Shown piece by piece: positions 18,545-27,712 of a stretch of 64,000 nt of DNA. A program made the translations under genes and the position numbers. The notes under the pieces are model-generated. The model saw nothing but the letters and a program-made list of their open reading frames with translations. It did no database searches and was not told the DNA's origin. The DNA comes from Brevibacterium aurantiacum. GTDB lineage: Bacteria; Actinomycetota; Actinomycetes; Actinomycetales; Brevibacteriaceae. The stretch lies in assembly GCF_007558825.1 (NCBI RefSeq), contig NZ_VLTK01000004.1:325460-389459 (forward strand), read 5' to 3'. The number at the start of each line of letters is the position of its first letter. The first letter of the stretch is position 1.

Positions 18545-20958
18545 GATGGGACACTGAGGCCTTCCGCTGCCGTCGCGGCAGCAGCATCCCCCGATGCAGC
18601 CGCGTCGCCGATGACAGGTGCGCGCACCGATTCGATGGCCCAGAACACGGCTTCAGGTGTCGCCGGTGACGCCAGCTCAACCGATGGACCGTGGGCGCCG
18701 AAGGTCTCCGAACCGAACGCGGCCACGGCACCCCGCAGGGCCTCCCTGACCGAGAAGGCGAGCATGAGCGGGGGTTCGCCCACAGCTTTGGAACCGTAGA
18801 CGGCGCCCTCTTCGTGCGCCTTGTCCAGCAGCGAGACGTTGAAGACCTCCGGGGCCTCGGAGAAGCTGGGGATCTTGTACGTGCTCGCGGCCTGGGTCGC
18901 CAGGCGCCCCCGGCTGGGCTTGTCTGACTCGTCCCACCGCAGGTCTTCCAGGGTCAGCCATCCGGCGCCCTGGACGAATCCGCCCTCGATCTGGCCGAGG
19001 TCGATCAGCGGTGAGAGAGAATCGCCGACGTCATGGACGATGTCGACCCGACGCAATCTGTAGGAGCCGTCGAAGCGGTTGACTTCGACCTCGCTCGCTG
19101 CCACTCCGTAGGCGAAGTATTTGAAGGGCTCGCCGGTCATGATCGACAAGTCCCAGTGCAGCCCCTCGGTCCGGTAGAACCCTGAGGCCGAGAGCTGGAT
19201 CCGCTGGAAGTAGGCGGCGTTGATGAGCTCTTCCCAGGCAATGGTCTTCTTCGAAGACAGCGCGCTGACGATGCCGCGGGTGACGCTGACCTCGTGCGCG
19301 GGTGCTCCGAGGATCCCGGCGGCCACCTGTGTCAGGCGGCCCAGAATCTGTTCACAGGCGTCTTTGACCGCACCGCCGTTGAGGTCGGTGCCGGAGCTCG
19401 CCGCCGTCGCCGAGGTGTTGGGGACCTTATCCGTACGCGTGGGCGCCAGCCGCACCGTGGACAGAGGCACACCCAACGTCGTGGCCGCGACCTGCAGCAT
19501 CTTCATGTGCAGGCCCTGGCCCATCTCGGTGCCGCCGTGGGTGACGAGGACAGAACCGTCCTTGTACACGAGCACGAGTGCACCGCCCTGGTTGAAGGCC
19601 GTGAGGTTGAACGAGATCCCGAACTTCACCGGGGTCAGCGCGAGTCCGCGTTTGACGTTCTCGCTGCCCGCGTTGAACTGGTCGATCTCAGCTTCTCTGG
19701 CCTCCACCTCGGCGGTGGACACGACCTGGTCCCAGGTCGCCTCCATCCGCTCGGGGTGACGCACAGGCTGGTAGTACGGGGTGTCCTGTCCGGCGGTGTA
19801 GAAGTTGCGGCGGCGAAGCTCACGGGCGGATAGGCCCAGCTTCGGAGCGACACGGCCGAGGATGTCCTCCATCACCAGCATGCCCTGGGGGCCGCCGAAC
19901 CCGCGGAAGGCGGTCTGCGAGGTCTTGTTGCACTTGGCAATGCGACCGGCCACGCGGATGTTGGGCACCCAGTAGGCGTTGTCGATGTGGCACATGGCTC
20001 TGGTGAGCACGGGCTCGGACAGGTCGAGACTCCACCCGCCGTCGGCGGTCAGCGTGGCATCGAGGGCGAGGATCTTGCCCTCGGCGGTGAAGCCGATCTT
20101 CCAGGACGAGTGGAAGCCGTGGCGTTTGCCGGTCATTGTGATGTCGAGCGTGCGGTTGAGCCGCAAGCGCACCGGGCGACCGGTGAGCTTCGCGCCGAGG
20201 GCTGCGAGAGCCGCGTACCCGTGGGGCTGCATCTCCTTGCCCCCGAAGCCGCCGCCCATGCGCAGGCACTGCACGGTCACCTCGTGGGCGGGAACCCCGA
20301 GGACATGGGAGACGATGTCCTGCGTCTCGGTGGGGTGCTGCGTCGAGCACTGGACGAAGATCTGCCCGCTCTCGTCGACCTGGGCCAGTGAGGCCTGGGT
20401 CTCGAGGTAGAAGTGCTCCTGGCCGGCGAACTCGAATTCGCCTTCGAACACGTGTGCGGCATCGGCGAAGGCTCCGGTGGCGTCGCCCTTGTCGATGACG
20501 GGCTGGATGCCGTGGAAGCTCTCCGCCTCGATCGCATCCCTGACGCTGACCAGGGAGGGCAGCGGATCGTAGTCGACGGTCACGGCTGCTGCCCCGGCCT
20601 TCGCCGCTTCGAGATCGTTGCCGAGAACCCAGACGATGGGCTGGCCGAAGAACATGACCTCGTCGACGGGAAGCATCGGCTCGTCGTGCTTGACGCCCTG
20701 GTCGTTGACACCGGGAATGTCTGCGGCCGTGATCACGCGGACGACTCCGGGCACCTCGTAGGCGGGCGCGATGTCGACGGATTTCAACGCGGCGTGTGCC
20801 TGAGTGGACTGCACCGGGTAGGCGTGGAGGACTCCGGCGAGGCGCCCCACGAGGTCATCGGTGTAGAGGGCGGCTCCGGTGACGTGGCCGAAGGCGCTTT
20901 CGTGGTGGTGGGACTCACCGACGATGGGGTCGGTGGGGCGCTGTGAGAGCTGGCTCAT
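18541..20958 (-). CDS. xdhB: Xanthine dehydrogenase, molybdopterin-binding subunit
   Basis: An 805-residue large subunit that hydroxylates hypoxanthine and xanthine to urate at the molybdenum centre. Recognisable parts are the N-terminal GESHHHESAFGHVTGAALYTDD, LRMGGGFGGKEMQPH (moco loop), TAFRGFGGPQGM with the substrate arginine, THGGTEMGQGLHMKMLQVAA and the C-terminal AVGEPPLMLAFSVREAL with the catalytic glutamate context. It overlaps xdhA and xdhC by 4 bp at either end. Length fits bacterial XdhB. Confidence 0.95.
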   Translation of the reverse strand: MSQLSQRPTDPIVGESHHHESAFGHVTGAALYTDDLVGRLAGVLHAYPVQSTQAHAALKSVDIAPAYEVPGVVRVITAADIPGVNDQGVKHDEPMLPVDEVMFFGQPIVWVLGNDLEAAKAGAAAVTVDYDPLPSLVSVRDAIEAESFHGIQPVIDKGDATGAFADAAHVFEGEFEFAGQEHFYLETQASLAQVDESGQIFVQCSTQHPTETQDIVSHVLGVPAHEVTVQCLRMGGGFGGKEMQPHGYAALAALGAKLTGRPVRLRLNRTLDITMTGKRHGFHSSWKIGFTAEGKILALDATLTADGGWSLDLSEPVLTRAMCHIDNAYWVPNIRVAGRIAKCNKTSQTAFRGFGGPQGMLVMEDILGRVAPKLGLSARELRRRNFYTAGQDTPYYQPVRHPERMEATWDQVVSTAEVEAREAEIDQFNAGSENVKRGLALTPVKFGISFNLTAFNQGGALVLVYKDGSVLVTHGGTEMGQGLHMKMLQVAATTLGVPLSTVRLAPTRTDKVPNTSATAASSGTDLNGGAVKDACEQILGRLTQVAAGILGAPAHEVSVTRGIVSALSSKKTIAWEELINAAYFQRIQLSASGFYRTEGLHWDLSIMTGEPFKYFAYGVAASEVEVNRFDGSYRLRRVDIVHDVGDSLSPLIDLGQIEGGFVQGAGWLTLEDLRWDESDKPSRGRLATQAASTYKIPSFSEAPEVFNVSLLDKAHEEGAVYGSKAVGEPPLMLAFSVREALRGAVAAFGSETFGAHGPSVELASPATPEAVFWAIESVRAPVIGDAAASGDAAAATAAEGLSVPS

Positions 20959-22439
20959 CGTCCTGCCTCCTGTTCGGCATAGAAACGTTCCAACGAGGAC
21001 CGCAGCATCGCGGTCCGGTATTTCGCACTCGCCCGGTGATCATCCATCGGGGTGCCCTCGGCGGCGAGGGTCTCTGCGGCGCCGTGCACGGTCTCAAGCG
21101 TCCAGGGGGAACCTTCCAGCAGAGCCTCGGTGGCGTCAGCGCGCAGCGGGGTGGCCGCGACTCCACCCAGTCCGATCCGAGCCTTGGTCACGATCCCGTC
21201 CTCGACACTCACGGCGTAGCCGATCGCGACCGAGGAGATGTCGTCGAAGCGACGCTTCGCGATCTTCTGGAACGAGGTCATGGGTGCCAGGGGCAGCGGG
21301 ATCCGGATCGCGGTGATGAGTTCCCCGGCAGCGCGGACGGTCTGCCGGTATCCGGTGAAGTACTCGGCCAGGTCCACGACCCGTGACCCCTGCACCGAGG
21401 TGAGCACGAGCTGTGCATCCAGGGCCAGGAGTGCCGGTGGGGTGTCGCCGATGGGTGAGCCTGTGCCGAGGTTGCCGCCGATGGTGGCGGCGTTGCGGAT
21501 GAGTCGGGATGCGAACTGCGGGATCAGTTTGCCCAGCAGCGGGATCGAGCCGGCGAGTTCACGTTCGAGTTCACTCAGGGTATGAGCCGCACCGAGTTCG
21601 ATATGGTCCTCGGTCCGGCGGATGCCGCGCAGTTCTGGCAGGCGATCGATGGCGAGCATCGATTTGGCGCGTGCCCCCTTGATGTTGACCTCGACGCCCC
21701 AGTCGGTGGCGCCGGCGACGACGAGGGCCTCGGGTTCGGCGGCCAGGATGTCGAGCGCCTCGGCGAGGGTGGACGGGCGACGGTAGCGTCCTGGTTCACC
21801 GGTGGCCGTATCGGCTCGGTGGATATCGGTGCTCGCCGAGGTGGGTGCCGGGTTCTGCCGACGCCGTGCGATCGTATCGCCGGTTTCGGGCTGGCCGAGG
21901 GCGTAGGCTGCGTCGCGGATGGGGCGGTAGCCGGTGCAGCGACAGAGGTTGCCGGACAGGGAGTGGATGTCGAAGCCGTTGGGGCCGCAGTGGTGGTCGG
22001 CGGCGCTGTTGCCTGTGGCAGCGGCGGCATCGTCGGCACGTTCGGGTCGGTAGTATTCGGCGGCCATCGAGCAGATGAAGCCAGGGGTGCAGTATCCGCA
22101 TTGGGATCCGCCGCGCACGGCCATCTCCTCCTGGACGGGATGGACGGACTCACCGTCGGCGAGGCCTTCGGCCGTGATGACCTCCTGGCCGTCGAGTGCC
22201 GCGGCCGGCAGCAGGCACGAGTTGATCGAGGTCCAACGGGTCGTCCCATCGGCGTCGGGGCGGGCGACCATGATCGCGCAGGCCCCGCATTCGCCTTCGG
22301 CGCAGCCTTCCTTGGCTGCGGTGAGGCCGACTCCGCGAAGGAAGTCCAGAGCATTGGTGTGTGGTGGCCCGTCGAATTCGTGAACCGTTGAGTTCACTGA
22401 GATCTGGGCGGTGGAACGTTGAGTTGCCGGAGCAGACAT
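20955..22439 (-). CDS. xdhA: Xanthine dehydrogenase, iron-sulfur and FAD subunit
   Basis: A 494-residue small subunit carrying two [2Fe-2S] clusters and FAD. The plant-type ferredoxin cysteines are in CAEGECGACAIMV and the INSCLLPAAA cysteine; the second cluster cysteines are in SQCGYCTPGFICS and LCRCTGYRPI. The FAD domain follows a proline/alanine-rich linker (RRPSTLAEALDILA, IRNAATIGGNLGTGSPIGD). I start at ATG 22439 (MSAPATQRS) because AGGAGG lies 8 bases upstream; the longer reading to 22475 lacks this. First gene of the xdh operon. No island operator-like box was found in its upstream region. Confidence 0.95.
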   Translation of the reverse strand: MSAPATQRSTAQISVNSTVHEFDGPPHTNALDFLRGVGLTAAKEGCAEGECGACAIMVARPDADGTTRWTSINSCLLPAAALDGQEVITAEGLADGESVHPVQEEMAVRGGSQCGYCTPGFICSMAAEYYRPERADDAAAATGNSAADHHCGPNGFDIHSLSGNLCRCTGYRPIRDAAYALGQPETGDTIARRRQNPAPTSASTDIHRADTATGEPGRYRRPSTLAEALDILAAEPEALVVAGATDWGVEVNIKGARAKSMLAIDRLPELRGIRRTEDHIELGAAHTLSELERELAGSIPLLGKLIPQFASRLIRNAATIGGNLGTGSPIGDTPPALLALDAQLVLTSVQGSRVVDLAEYFTGYRQTVRAAGELITAIRIPLPLAPMTSFQKIAKRRFDDISSVAIGYAVSVEDGIVTKARIGLGGVAATPLRADATEALLEGSPWTLETVHGAAETLAAEGTPMDDHRASAKYRTAMLRSSLERFYAEQEAGR

Positions 22440-22586
22440 CGCACTTACCTCCTGCGCCTCGTCTATGCGGCGCACAGTGCATGGTTAGAGCATTTGCTTC
22501 ATTCTTCGAAACTTCTGGTTATCCATGCGAACAGCAGCGAAGAACGTGGTGTCGAGTTGACGTGGTGACCCGGTTGGCTGGGTGAC

Positions 22587-22608
22587 CCGTCAGTGCAGCG
22601 ACTGACGG
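22587..22608 (-). terminator. Hairpin downstream of the NCS2 purine permease
   Basis: A perfect 8-bp stem, CCGTCAGT-GCAGCG-ACTGACGG, lies 61 bp past the permease stop on the minus strand, in the 229-bp gap ahead of xdhA. No T run follows, so it is a candidate terminator only. Direct repeats of GGTGACCC flank it at 22564 and 22581. Confidence 0.45.
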
Positions 22609-22668
22609 AGCCTCAATCGCCGTGTGCGATCTGGCCCTTTCCCCAAGCAAGATGTCCAATCATTTCAC

Positions 22669-24150
22669 TCATCCACCTAACATAGCTGAAATCGGGCCGC
22701 GAACGAAGTACAGCACGAATCCAGCTGACACGACCCAGAGGAGCCAGTGAACGTCCCGGCCGCGCTTGCTCATCGCGTGGATGAGGGCCCAGGAGATGAA
22801 TCCGACGCCGATTCCGTTGGCGATCGAGTAGGTCAGCGGCATCGTGACCATGGTCAGGAACACCGGCAGCGAGGTGCGGAAGTCGCTCATGTCGATCTCG
22901 CGGATCTGCGTGACCATCATGGCGCCCACGACGACGAGCGCGGCGGCTCCGGCTTCCATCGGGATGACGCCGATGAGCGGTGCGAAGAACATCGACACCA
23001 GGAACAGCACACCCGTGATGCAGGCGGCGAGTCCGGTTCGAGCACCTTCGGCGATACCTGCCGCTGCGTCGACGAACACGGTGTTCGACGAGGCGGACGC
23101 TCCACCACCGGCAACTGCACCGATGCCCTCGACGATGAATGCACCGCGGATACGGGGGAACATTCCGTCTTTGGTCTGCAGCCCTGCGCTGCGGGCGAGG
23201 CCGGTCATGGTGCCCATGGCGTCGAAGAAGTTCGTGAACACCAGGGTGAAGACGAGCATCGTGGCAGCGAGGACGCCGATGCGCTCAAAGGACCCGAACA
23301 GGTCGAAGGCTCCGATGAGCGAGAAGTCGGGCAATGCGACGACCTGACTGGGTATCTCGGGGGCGGCGAGGTTCCAGCCCACCGGGTCCGGATTGACCGG
23401 GTCGCCCACGGTTCCCAGCTTCGCGAAGGCCTGGATGACCATCGCGACGATTGTGGCCACGATGATGCCGATGAGTATTCCGCCCGGAACCTGGCGTGCG
23501 ACGAGAATGCCGATGAGGATGAGAGCGAAGACGAACACCAGCGTCGGCAGAGATGCAATCGACCCGTCCTGTCCCAGCTGGACGGGAGGCCCGGCCGGGG
23601 TGCGGGTGACGAAGCCGGAGTTGACGAAGCCGATGAACGCGATGAACAGACCGATTCCGACGGTGATCGCGACCTTCAGGGCGTGGGGCACGGCGTTGAA
23701 GATCGCGGTTCGGATGCCGGTGGCTCCGAGGACGACGATGATGACACCATTGATGACCACGAGCCCCATGGCTTCGGCCCAGGTGACTTCCTGGACCACG
23801 GAGACGGCCAGGAAGCTGTTCATGCCCAGCCCCGCGGCGAGTGCGAAGGGGAGCTTCGCGACGACGCCGAAGAGGATCGTGATGACGCCGGCGACGAGGC
23901 CGGTGACAGCGGTCAGTTGGGCGAAGTCGAGCGCCCCGCCCGCGACATCCTGGGAACCGCCAAGGATGAGCGGGTTGAGGACGACGATGTAGGCCATCGC
24001 GAAGAAGGCGACGATGCCTCCGCGGATCTCCTGTTTGACCGAGGATCCGCGTGATGTGATTTCGAAGAATCTGTCGAGCAGACCGGGACTCCCGCTGCTG
24101 TTGTCAGCGGTCTTCGTGTCCCGCTGTTGGTCGTTGTCAGCCATTTTCAT
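22669..24150 (-). CDS. NCS2-family purine permease (AzgA-like, guanine/hypoxanthine)
   Basis: A protein of about 493 residues with many hydrophobic helices, of the AzgA/GhxP branch of purine permeases. Motifs are FEITSRGSSVKQEIRGGIVAFFAMAYIVVLNP at the N-terminus (shown in the family as the first helix), LAAGLGMNSFLAV, NFFDAMGTMTGLARSAGL and ASASSNTVFVDAAAGIAEGARTG. A GAGG site lies 6 bases before ATG 24150 (ATG 24144 is an alternative). It supplies purines for guaD and xdh downstream. Its control region carries operator-like boxes, linking it to the island regulon. Confidence 0.9.
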   Translation of the reverse strand: MKMADNDQQRDTKTADNSSGSPGLLDRFFEITSRGSSVKQEIRGGIVAFFAMAYIVVLNPLILGGSQDVAGGALDFAQLTAVTGLVAGVITILFGVVAKLPFALAAGLGMNSFLAVSVVQEVTWAEAMGLVVINGVIIVVLGATGIRTAIFNAVPHALKVAITVGIGLFIAFIGFVNSGFVTRTPAGPPVQLGQDGSIASLPTLVFVFALILIGILVARQVPGGILIGIIVATIVAMVIQAFAKLGTVGDPVNPDPVGWNLAAPEIPSQVVALPDFSLIGAFDLFGSFERIGVLAATMLVFTLVFTNFFDAMGTMTGLARSAGLQTKDGMFPRIRGAFIVEGIGAVAGGGASASSNTVFVDAAAGIAEGARTGLAACITGVLFLVSMFFAPLIGVIPMEAGAAALVVVGAMMVTQIREIDMSDFRTSLPVFLTMVTMPLTYSIANGIGVGFISWALIHAMSKRGRDVHWLLWVVSAGFVLYFVRGPISAMLGG

Positions 24151-24259
24151 GGACCACCTCAAGTTGTTCGATTTGATCAGTCGGCAACATCATCGTTGGC
24201 GACCATGCGCCTTGAACATGCGCAGAGAAACGGACACAGCTTCCACAACAGTAATTTCT

Positions 24260-24295
24260 TTTCGCATCATGGAAAGACACTTCCGTTCCGACTGA
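24260..24295. promoter_or_regulatory. Operator-like boxes upstream of the AzgA-like permease
   Basis: TTTCGCATCATGGAA (24260-24274; reverse complement TTCCATGATGCGAAA) is followed 21 bp later by a half-match, TTCCGTTCCGACTGA (24281-24295). Other fragments, TTCCACAACAGTAAT (24241-24255) and AGTCCGTTTTGCATA (24303), lie close. The stretch 24151-24494 has no gene; apart from these boxes nothing else was recognised in it. Confidence 0.5.
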
Positions 24296-24494
24296 CCAGT
24301 TAAGTCCGTTTTGCATAATGTGTCAACGATCACAATCTGATCACGCTGCCCGATCAAGGACAGTTCGCCCGTGTCGACCACACGCAATCATCGCAAACGA
24401 CATGGTCGATTCCGTCATCGGGGTGGTGGTCCGCGGCCCTCGGAGGCGGGGTTCGGCTGCAGGAGGATCATCGCCCGTCTCCGCGCACAAAAAT

Positions 24495-24538
24495 GCCTGA
24501 GGCGCGATATCGTTTGCACACGATATCGCGCCTCAGGC
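24495..24538 (-). terminator. Rho-independent terminator of tRNA-Ser
   Basis: A perfect 18-bp stem, GCCTGAGGCGCGATATCG (24495-24512) and its complement (24521-24538), with an 8-base loop, lies 6 bp past the tRNA 3' end. On the minus strand it is followed by ATTTTT. This is a strong intrinsic terminator for the tRNA transcript. Confidence 0.92.
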
Positions 24539-24544
24539 TCAACG

Positions 24545-24632
24545 CGGTGGCGGTGGGATTTGAACCCACGGTAGGGGGTTACCCTACACAACATTTCGAG
24601 TGTTGCACCTTCGGCCGCTCGGACACGCCACC
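24545..24632 (-). tRNA. tRNA-Ser (anticodon CGA)
   Basis: The 88-base minus-strand sequence folds as a class II tRNA: acceptor stem GGTGGCG/CGCCACC with G discriminator, D arm with GAGCGGCCGAAGG, anticodon stem CAACA/TGTTG around loop CTCGAAA giving anticodon CGA (reads UCG), a long variable arm (TAGGG/CCCTA) and T arm GTGGGTTCAAATCCCAC. CCA is not encoded. A strong terminator follows. Confidence 0.97.
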
Positions 24633-24703
24633 GCGGACAACATTACAGTCAGCCCCAGGCGGCGTCCAAATCGAGCGGGCGTGACCTGAGCCACTGTGCT
24701 GAC

Positions 24704-25168
24704 TCACTCCGTCGACGTGCTTCGACCAGCGGGTTCCCCTCGTTTCGCGGCGAAGAAATCACTGAGCAGGTTCCGGCACTTCGTGGCCGCAACCCCGGAG
24801 TAGACCTCCGGGTGATGCAGCGCGGCGCGGTCGCGCAGCAGATCCCAGACAGACCCGGCCGCACCGGCCTTCTCATCGAATGCTCCATAGACGATTCGCG
24901 CAACCCGGGACCCGACGACTGCACCTGCACACATCGCACAGGGCTCGAGGGTGACGACGAGGGTAGCGTCATCGAGACGCCACCGTCCGGTCGCCTCGGC
25001 GGCATTGCGCAGTGCCATGAGCTCGGCATGCCCGAGCGGATCCTGATCGACTTCGCGTCTGTTGTGACCACGCCCGATCACCGCACCATCAGCGCTGAGC
25101 ACCACAGCCCCGACGGGAACGTCGTCATGCGCACTCGCCAGAGCCGCCTCGGCGAGGGCGAGTGCCAT
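24704..25168 (-). CDS. tadA: tRNA-specific adenosine deaminase
   Basis: A 154-residue zinc deaminase converting A34 to inosine in tRNA-Arg(ACG). Zinc motifs are [10 protein letters not shown] (histidine and catalytic glutamate) and [12 protein letters not shown] (two cysteines); [17 protein letters not shown] is typical. ATG 25168 has AGGA four bases upstream, although the family often has a few more residues (the frame is open upstream with FQDW before the M but no standard start). It lies between the companion gene at 25243 and tRNA-Ser on the same strand. Confidence 0.93.
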   Translation of the reverse strand: MALALAEAALASAHDDVPVGAVVLSADGAVIGRGHNRREVDQDPLGHAELMALRNAAEATGRWRLDDATLVVTLEPCAMCAGAVVGSRVARIVYGAFDEKAGAAGSVWDLLRDRAALHHPEVYSGVAATKCRNLLSDFFAAKRGEPAGRSTSTE

Positions 25169-25242
25169 CCAATCCTGGAAGTGCGCGTGGGCACCGAAGC
25201 CGAGATCCGCACTCCCCTCCGCCGAAGCCTCCTCCGGTGAGC

Positions 25243-25797
25243 TCAGCGGGCGGCCTGGAGCTGATCGGCGAACCCGACGGTCTCACCGACGTGGGCTACG
25301 ACGCGGGCAGGGTCCGAGCGGTACTTCTCCACCTGCTCGATGAGGTCGGCGGGCAGGACTCCGCGGTCGGCGTAGATCTCCGAATCGCCTCCCCATTCGG
25401 CGTCGACGTCGAACTCGAGCATCGCAATCTCTTCATCCTCGGCGTCGTCATCGGTCTCGGCGACAGCATCTTCTTCGAGACCGAATTCCTCCTCCGGCTC
25501 GGCCTCATAGGCATCTGGCTGCGAATCGAGGAAGTCGGCGAATATATCTGCGAAGGGGCTGAGCTCGACTGCACGCAGGTCAGACAGGAAGACTTTGATC
25601 TCGTTGTTCTCGCAGACTCGCACGAGGCCGAACCATTCGTCCTCGTGCTCGATGACCGCGACCGACTCGCCGTCTTCCGAGCCGGCCGCCTGCATCATCT
25701 CAACAAGGCTGTCGAGATCCGAGGCATCCCGGACATCGACATCGAGCGCACGAAAACCATCGCTAGTTTCGGCAAGGATCTCAGTGAAGTAGGACAT
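25243..25797 (-). CDS. tRNA adenosine deaminase-associated protein
   Basis: A 184-residue acidic protein starting [22 protein letters not shown]. It matches the actinobacterial family of small proteins encoded next to tadA and named for that association; biochemical function is unknown. The middle is very acidic ([18 protein letters not shown] followed by more D/E). ATG 25797 has AGGAGC upstream; the longer reading to 25914 has no support. It is 75 bp upstream of tadA on the same strand and divergent from upp. Confidence 0.8.
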   Translation of the reverse strand: MSYFTEILAETSDGFRALDVDVRDASDLDSLVEMMQAAGSEDGESVAVIEHEDEWFGLVRVCENNEIKVFLSDLRAVELSPFADIFADFLDSQPDAYEAEPEEEFGLEEDAVAETDDDAEDEEIAMLEFDVDAEWGGDSEIYADRGVLPADLIEQVEKYRSDPARVVAHVGETVGFADQLQAAR

Positions 25798-25875
25798 GCT
25801 CCTATTGTGACTCCTCGGCCGAGCAATCACCACAGCTCCACGCGCGAAGATGAAAAGTTCCGTACCATTTCCCCT

Positions 25876-26514
25876 ATGCGCCTTCATGTAGCCGATCACC
25901 CGCTCATCGCCCACAAACTCAGCGTCCTACGTGACCAGAGCACGGATTCTGCTCGCTTCCGTCAGCTCACCGAGGAGCTCGTCATGCTCCTCGCCTATGA
26001 GGCCACCCGCTCGGTTGCGGTCGAGGACAAGGAGATCACGACCCCCGTCACCACGTTCACCGGCACCCGTCTGGCCGAACCGCGCCCGGTCGTCGTGCCG
26101 ATCCTTCGCGCAGGCCTGGGCATGCTCGACGGCATGCTGCGCATCCTCCCGACCGCCGAGGTCGGCTTCCTGGGGATGGTCCGCGACGAGGAGACATTCG
26201 AGCCCAGCGCCTACGCAGATCGTCTGCCCGATGACCTCAGCGGTCGGCAGATCTTCGTCGTCGATCCGATGCTGGCTACGGGTGGGACCTTGGCCATGGC
26301 CATCGATTTCCTCCTCGCCCGAGGCGCAAGGGACGTCACGGCGGTCTGCCTCGTCAGCGCCCCAGAGGGCGTCGCGCGCATTGAGAAGGACTACGCGCAG
26401 TCGGCGGATGTCGAGATCTACACGGCGGCACTCGACGAGAAGCTCAACGAGAAGGGCTACATCGTCCCCGGGCTTGGCGATGCCGGTGACCGAATGTACG
26501 GAATCGTCGACTGA
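25876..26514 (+). CDS. upp: Uracil phosphoribosyltransferase
   Basis: A 212-residue enzyme making UMP from uracil and PRPP. The PRPP-binding signature [19 protein letters not shown] is intact, as are the N-terminal [16 protein letters not shown] and the uracil-binding C-terminus [16 protein letters not shown]. No purine-rich ribosome site is visible before ATG 25876, so it may be translated from a leaderless mRNA. It is divergent from the tadA companion with 78 bp between. Confidence 0.96.
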   Translation: MRLHVADHPLIAHKLSVLRDQSTDSARFRQLTEELVMLLAYEATRSVAVEDKEITTPVTTFTGTRLAEPRPVVVPILRAGLGMLDGMLRILPTAEVGFLGMVRDEETFEPSAYADRLPDDLSGRQIFVVDPMLATGGTLAMAIDFLLARGARDVTAVCLVSAPEGVARIEKDYAQSADVEIYTAALDEKLNEKGYIVPGLGDAGDRMYGIVD

Positions 26515-26524
26515 CCGAGGCCGG

Positions 26525-26556
26525 ATGACGCCGGATGACGAACTATTCGGCGTCAT
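26525..26556 (+). terminator. Candidate terminator after upp
   Basis: ATGACGCCG (26525-26533) can pair with CGGCGTCAT (26548-26556), followed by ATTTCGT. The left arm lies in a 10-bp tandem duplication, CCGGATGACG twice (26521-26540). The stem is modest and the T run weak. Confidence 0.4.
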
Positions 26557-26627
26557 ATTTCGTCACACTCGTCTCATTTTCGAGCTTTCCTTTGCAACCG
26601 GCGAGTTTTGTGACAAATAATGAAGAC

Positions 26628-26699
26628 ATGACTTCTTCGACGCACCCGACGCGAATGTGCTCCGCAGGCATGTGTATGCCCTGCGTTCGTTGTCGGTGA
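26628..26699 (+). CDS. Short cysteine-rich ORF, putative leader peptide
   Basis: ATG 26628 opens a 23-codon frame ending TGA at 26699. Residues 10-23 read MCSAGMCMPCVRCR, with four cysteines. It lies 97 bp upstream of the winged-helix regulator at 26797, in a 282-bp gap, and possible pairing of TCCGCTG (about 26707) with CAGCGGA (about 26745) falls between the two. Short cysteine-rich leader ORFs that regulate downstream genes by ribosome stalling are known in actinobacteria. Translation here is not proven, and there is only a weak GAAGA before the ATG. Confidence 0.35.
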   Translation: MTSSTHPTRMCSAGMCMPCVRCR

Positions 26700-26796
26700 C
26701 CGTCCCTCCGCTGTCCGGCTTCGAACGAGTACACGCAGACTCCGCAGCGGACTCATTCAGTCACAACGGCCTGACAGGTCGAAGCAAAGGACAGCC

Positions 26797-27624
26797 ATGT
26801 CGAATCCAGAACCAGCGTACGCACATCCACGCAGCGCAGCTGCCATCCGTCGCGCAGGAGCCCGGTTGAGTGCAGTAGATCCGCAGAACCCGCCCCACAC
26901 CTTCGGCCCCGCCGGCGTCGTGCCCTCTCCGAAGGCAGCCCGCGGAATCATCGTCTACGTCGGCCTTGATGAGTCTAAGGCGGCGGCCGATGGGACCAAC
27001 CTCTCTGCAATCGCCGGTGAGCTGCAGGCCTACGCGAGGGAGCTGGCCTCCCAGGCCGAGACCCAAGCGGTCATCGCTCTGGCACCTGAGGGCCGCGGCA
27101 ACGACATCGATGCCGTTCGTGCCGTGGCCAACGGCTCCCCCGCCGCCACGGGCACCCCGGCTGGATCACACGGCCCGGTCCGCTCGCGCATTCCCAACCG
27201 GATCCATCCGCCGACCCTGCGCCGCGAGTCCGAGCAGGGCGTCGGCGAAGCCGCCCCCACCGGCGGCTTCGGATCCCGATTCGATGGGAACTTCCAGAAC
27301 AGAACCGCCGAGCGCCTGCGCATCGACATCCCCCGCCGCGAGGTCCGCATCGACGGCGATCTCATCGATGTCACCACCAAGGAATTCGACCTCCTGGCGA
27401 CTCTCGTATCTCATGCCGACTCCACGCTGCCCCGTGAAGATCTCATCACTGCCGTCTGGTCGGGGGGCGAAGTCCCTGATGAGAGGACTGTCGACGTGCA
27501 CATCCGACGCCTGCGCCGGCGTCTGGGAGAGTACTCTTCGGTGATTCGGACGATGAGGGGCTCCGGCTACCGCTATGACACTCACCCCGATGTCACAGTG
27601 TGGTCCGCGACCGCCCACCGGTGA
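26797..27624 (+). CDS. Winged-helix (OmpR/PhoB-type) DNA-binding protein without a receiver domain
   Basis: A 275-residue protein. Residues about 170-265 form an OmpR/PhoB-type winged helix (VTTKEFDLLATLVSHADSTL, then RTVDVHIRRLRRRLGEYSSVIRTMRGSGYRY). The first half (about 1-150) does not look like a phosphoacceptor receiver: it contains RGIIVYVGLDESKAAADGTN and then a proline/glycine-rich low-complexity linker. It is therefore probably not controlled by a histidine kinase in the usual way. AAAGGA precedes the ATG. The short cysteine-rich ORF upstream may regulate it. Target genes are unknown. Confidence 0.75.
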   Translation: MSNPEPAYAHPRSAAAIRRAGARLSAVDPQNPPHTFGPAGVVPSPKAARGIIVYVGLDESKAAADGTNLSAIAGELQAYARELASQAETQAVIALAPEGRGNDIDAVRAVANGSPAATGTPAGSHGPVRSRIPNRIHPPTLRRESEQGVGEAAPTGGFGSRFDGNFQNRTAERLRIDIPRREVRIDGDLIDVTTKEFDLLATLVSHADSTLPREDLITAVWSGGEVPDERTVDVHIRRLRRRLGEYSSVIRTMRGSGYRYDTHPDVTVWSATAHR

Positions 27625-27712
27625 CTGATGCCTATTCTTGGGCGAGAAAGTGAGCCACGTCGCATGGCTCGCCCAGCATGAGGACAGACTCAACGGTTAA
27701 GATTCTTAATCG

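Noticed and set aside
17726..18799. 357-codon plus-strand frame opposite xdhC
   Set aside because: Antisense to conserved XdhC and XdhB sequence with no motif of its own.
22747..24054. 435-codon plus-strand frame opposite the AzgA-like permease
   Set aside because: The translation is an extreme D/E/H/R-rich mirror of a membrane protein, typical of an antisense shadow.
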